From: Sphingomonas panni
Lineage (GTDB): Bacteria > Pseudomonadota > Alphaproteobacteria > Sphingomonadales > Sphingomonadaceae
Direction: 5' to 3'
NCBI RefSeq assembly: GCF_022664435.1
Contig: NZ_JAKREU010000002.1
Span: forward strand, 124,001-188,000
DNA: 64,000 bases
The number at the start of each line of letters is the position of its first letter. The stretch's first letter is position 1. Of the stretch, positions 63,897 to 64,000 are shown piece by piece. The position numbers were made by a program, and so were the translations under genes. The notes beneath the pieces were generated by a model, which was not told the DNA's origin, ran no database searches, and worked only from the letters and a program-made list of their open reading frames with translations.

Positions 63897-64000
63897 ATGG
63901 CTCTCTACGAGCACGTGTTCCTTGCGCGCCAGGATTTGGCACAGGCGCAGGTGGACGCGCTGGCGGAAACCGCCACCAAGATCGTTCAGGACATGAACGG
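63897..64000 (+). CDS. rpsF: 30S ribosomal protein S6, 3' end outside window
   Basis: The first 34 codons read '[20 protein letters not shown]' and continue '[14 protein letters not shown]', the N-terminus of S6, which binds 16S rRNA with S18. The ATG at 63897 follows a GAGAAAG ribosome site. rpsR and rplI would be expected after the window edge. Confidence 0.93.
   Translation, partial: MALYEHVFLARQDLAQAQVDALAETATKIVQDMN

Overview
The window is GC-rich, almost completely coding, and reads as chromosome from a sphingomonad-type alphaproteobacterium. This rests on the CckA-ChpT-type phosphotransferase gene (chpT), an alphaproteobacterial-style rpoH, a full Entner-Doudoroff operon (zwf-pgl-edd-glk-eda), a PspF/sigma-54 phage-shock locus, short-type argC, and several families of intergenic palindromes typical of sphingomonads. 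No tRNA, 5S/16S/23S rRNA, CRISPR array, prophage or plasmid function was seen. The one ncRNA gene I am sure of is rnpB, the RNase P RNA.

Layout, left to right: 1-1.3 kb, a truncated TetR gene and superoxide dismutase. 1.4-5.4 kb, the pspF regulator facing an enlarged psp operon: a small hydrophobic ORF, pspA, pspB, pspC, then four small membrane/coiled-coil genes. 5.4-8.6 kb, sufE, a hemerythrin-like gene, a ferredoxin/J-domain pair, rnpB and a peptidoglycan amidase. 8.7-15.1 kb, a cheA-cheW-cheY-cheB-cheR operon followed upstream by chpT and a JAMM peptidase. 15.1-17.0 kb, an rluD-type pseudouridine synthase and rpoH. 17.1-18.0 kb, an IS5-family element with intact ends but a frameshifted transposase. 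18.1-23.7 kb, mtgA, ybaB-dnaX and an ABC-F protein.

24.1-38.9 kb is a fatty-acid/acyl-CoA catabolic region. It holds two acyl-CoA ligases, a fused enoyl-CoA hydratase/3-hydroxyacyl-CoA dehydrogenase, three acyl-CoA dehydrogenases, a TesB thioesterase, an APH-like kinase, an SDR, a catalase-like protein and a tandem-domain TetR regulator. 38.9-42.5 kb is dnaE. 42.6-49.2 kb carries hdeD-like, a glutathione peroxidase gene with a broken 3' end, lolD/lolC, a heat-shock hsp20 with a sigma-32 promoter and ROSE-like thermometer, pyrG and secG. 49.4-57.4 kb has a MarR regulator, an NlpC/P60-like protein without its catalytic cysteine, argC and the Entner-Doudoroff operon. 57.5-64 kb is a fatty-acid synthesis and envelope cluster (mltG, fabF, acpP, fabG, fabD) interrupted by a GxxExxY cassette, then an RcnB-like gene and the start of rpsF.

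Functionally, the psp module would guard the inner membrane under sigma-54/PspF control. RpoH in the window can drive hsp20. ChpT and a CtrA-like box suggest cell-cycle input into the chemotaxis operon. Zwf-Pgl-Edd-Eda with Glk convert glucose to pyruvate and glyceraldehyde-3-phosphate. The most unusual features are the extended psp operon, the ROSE-like leader, the GxxExxY cassette with flanking inverted repeats, the broken gpx gene, the Cys-less NlpC/P60 protein and the reconstructable IS insertion site. All functional calls come from reading motifs; no database search was possible.
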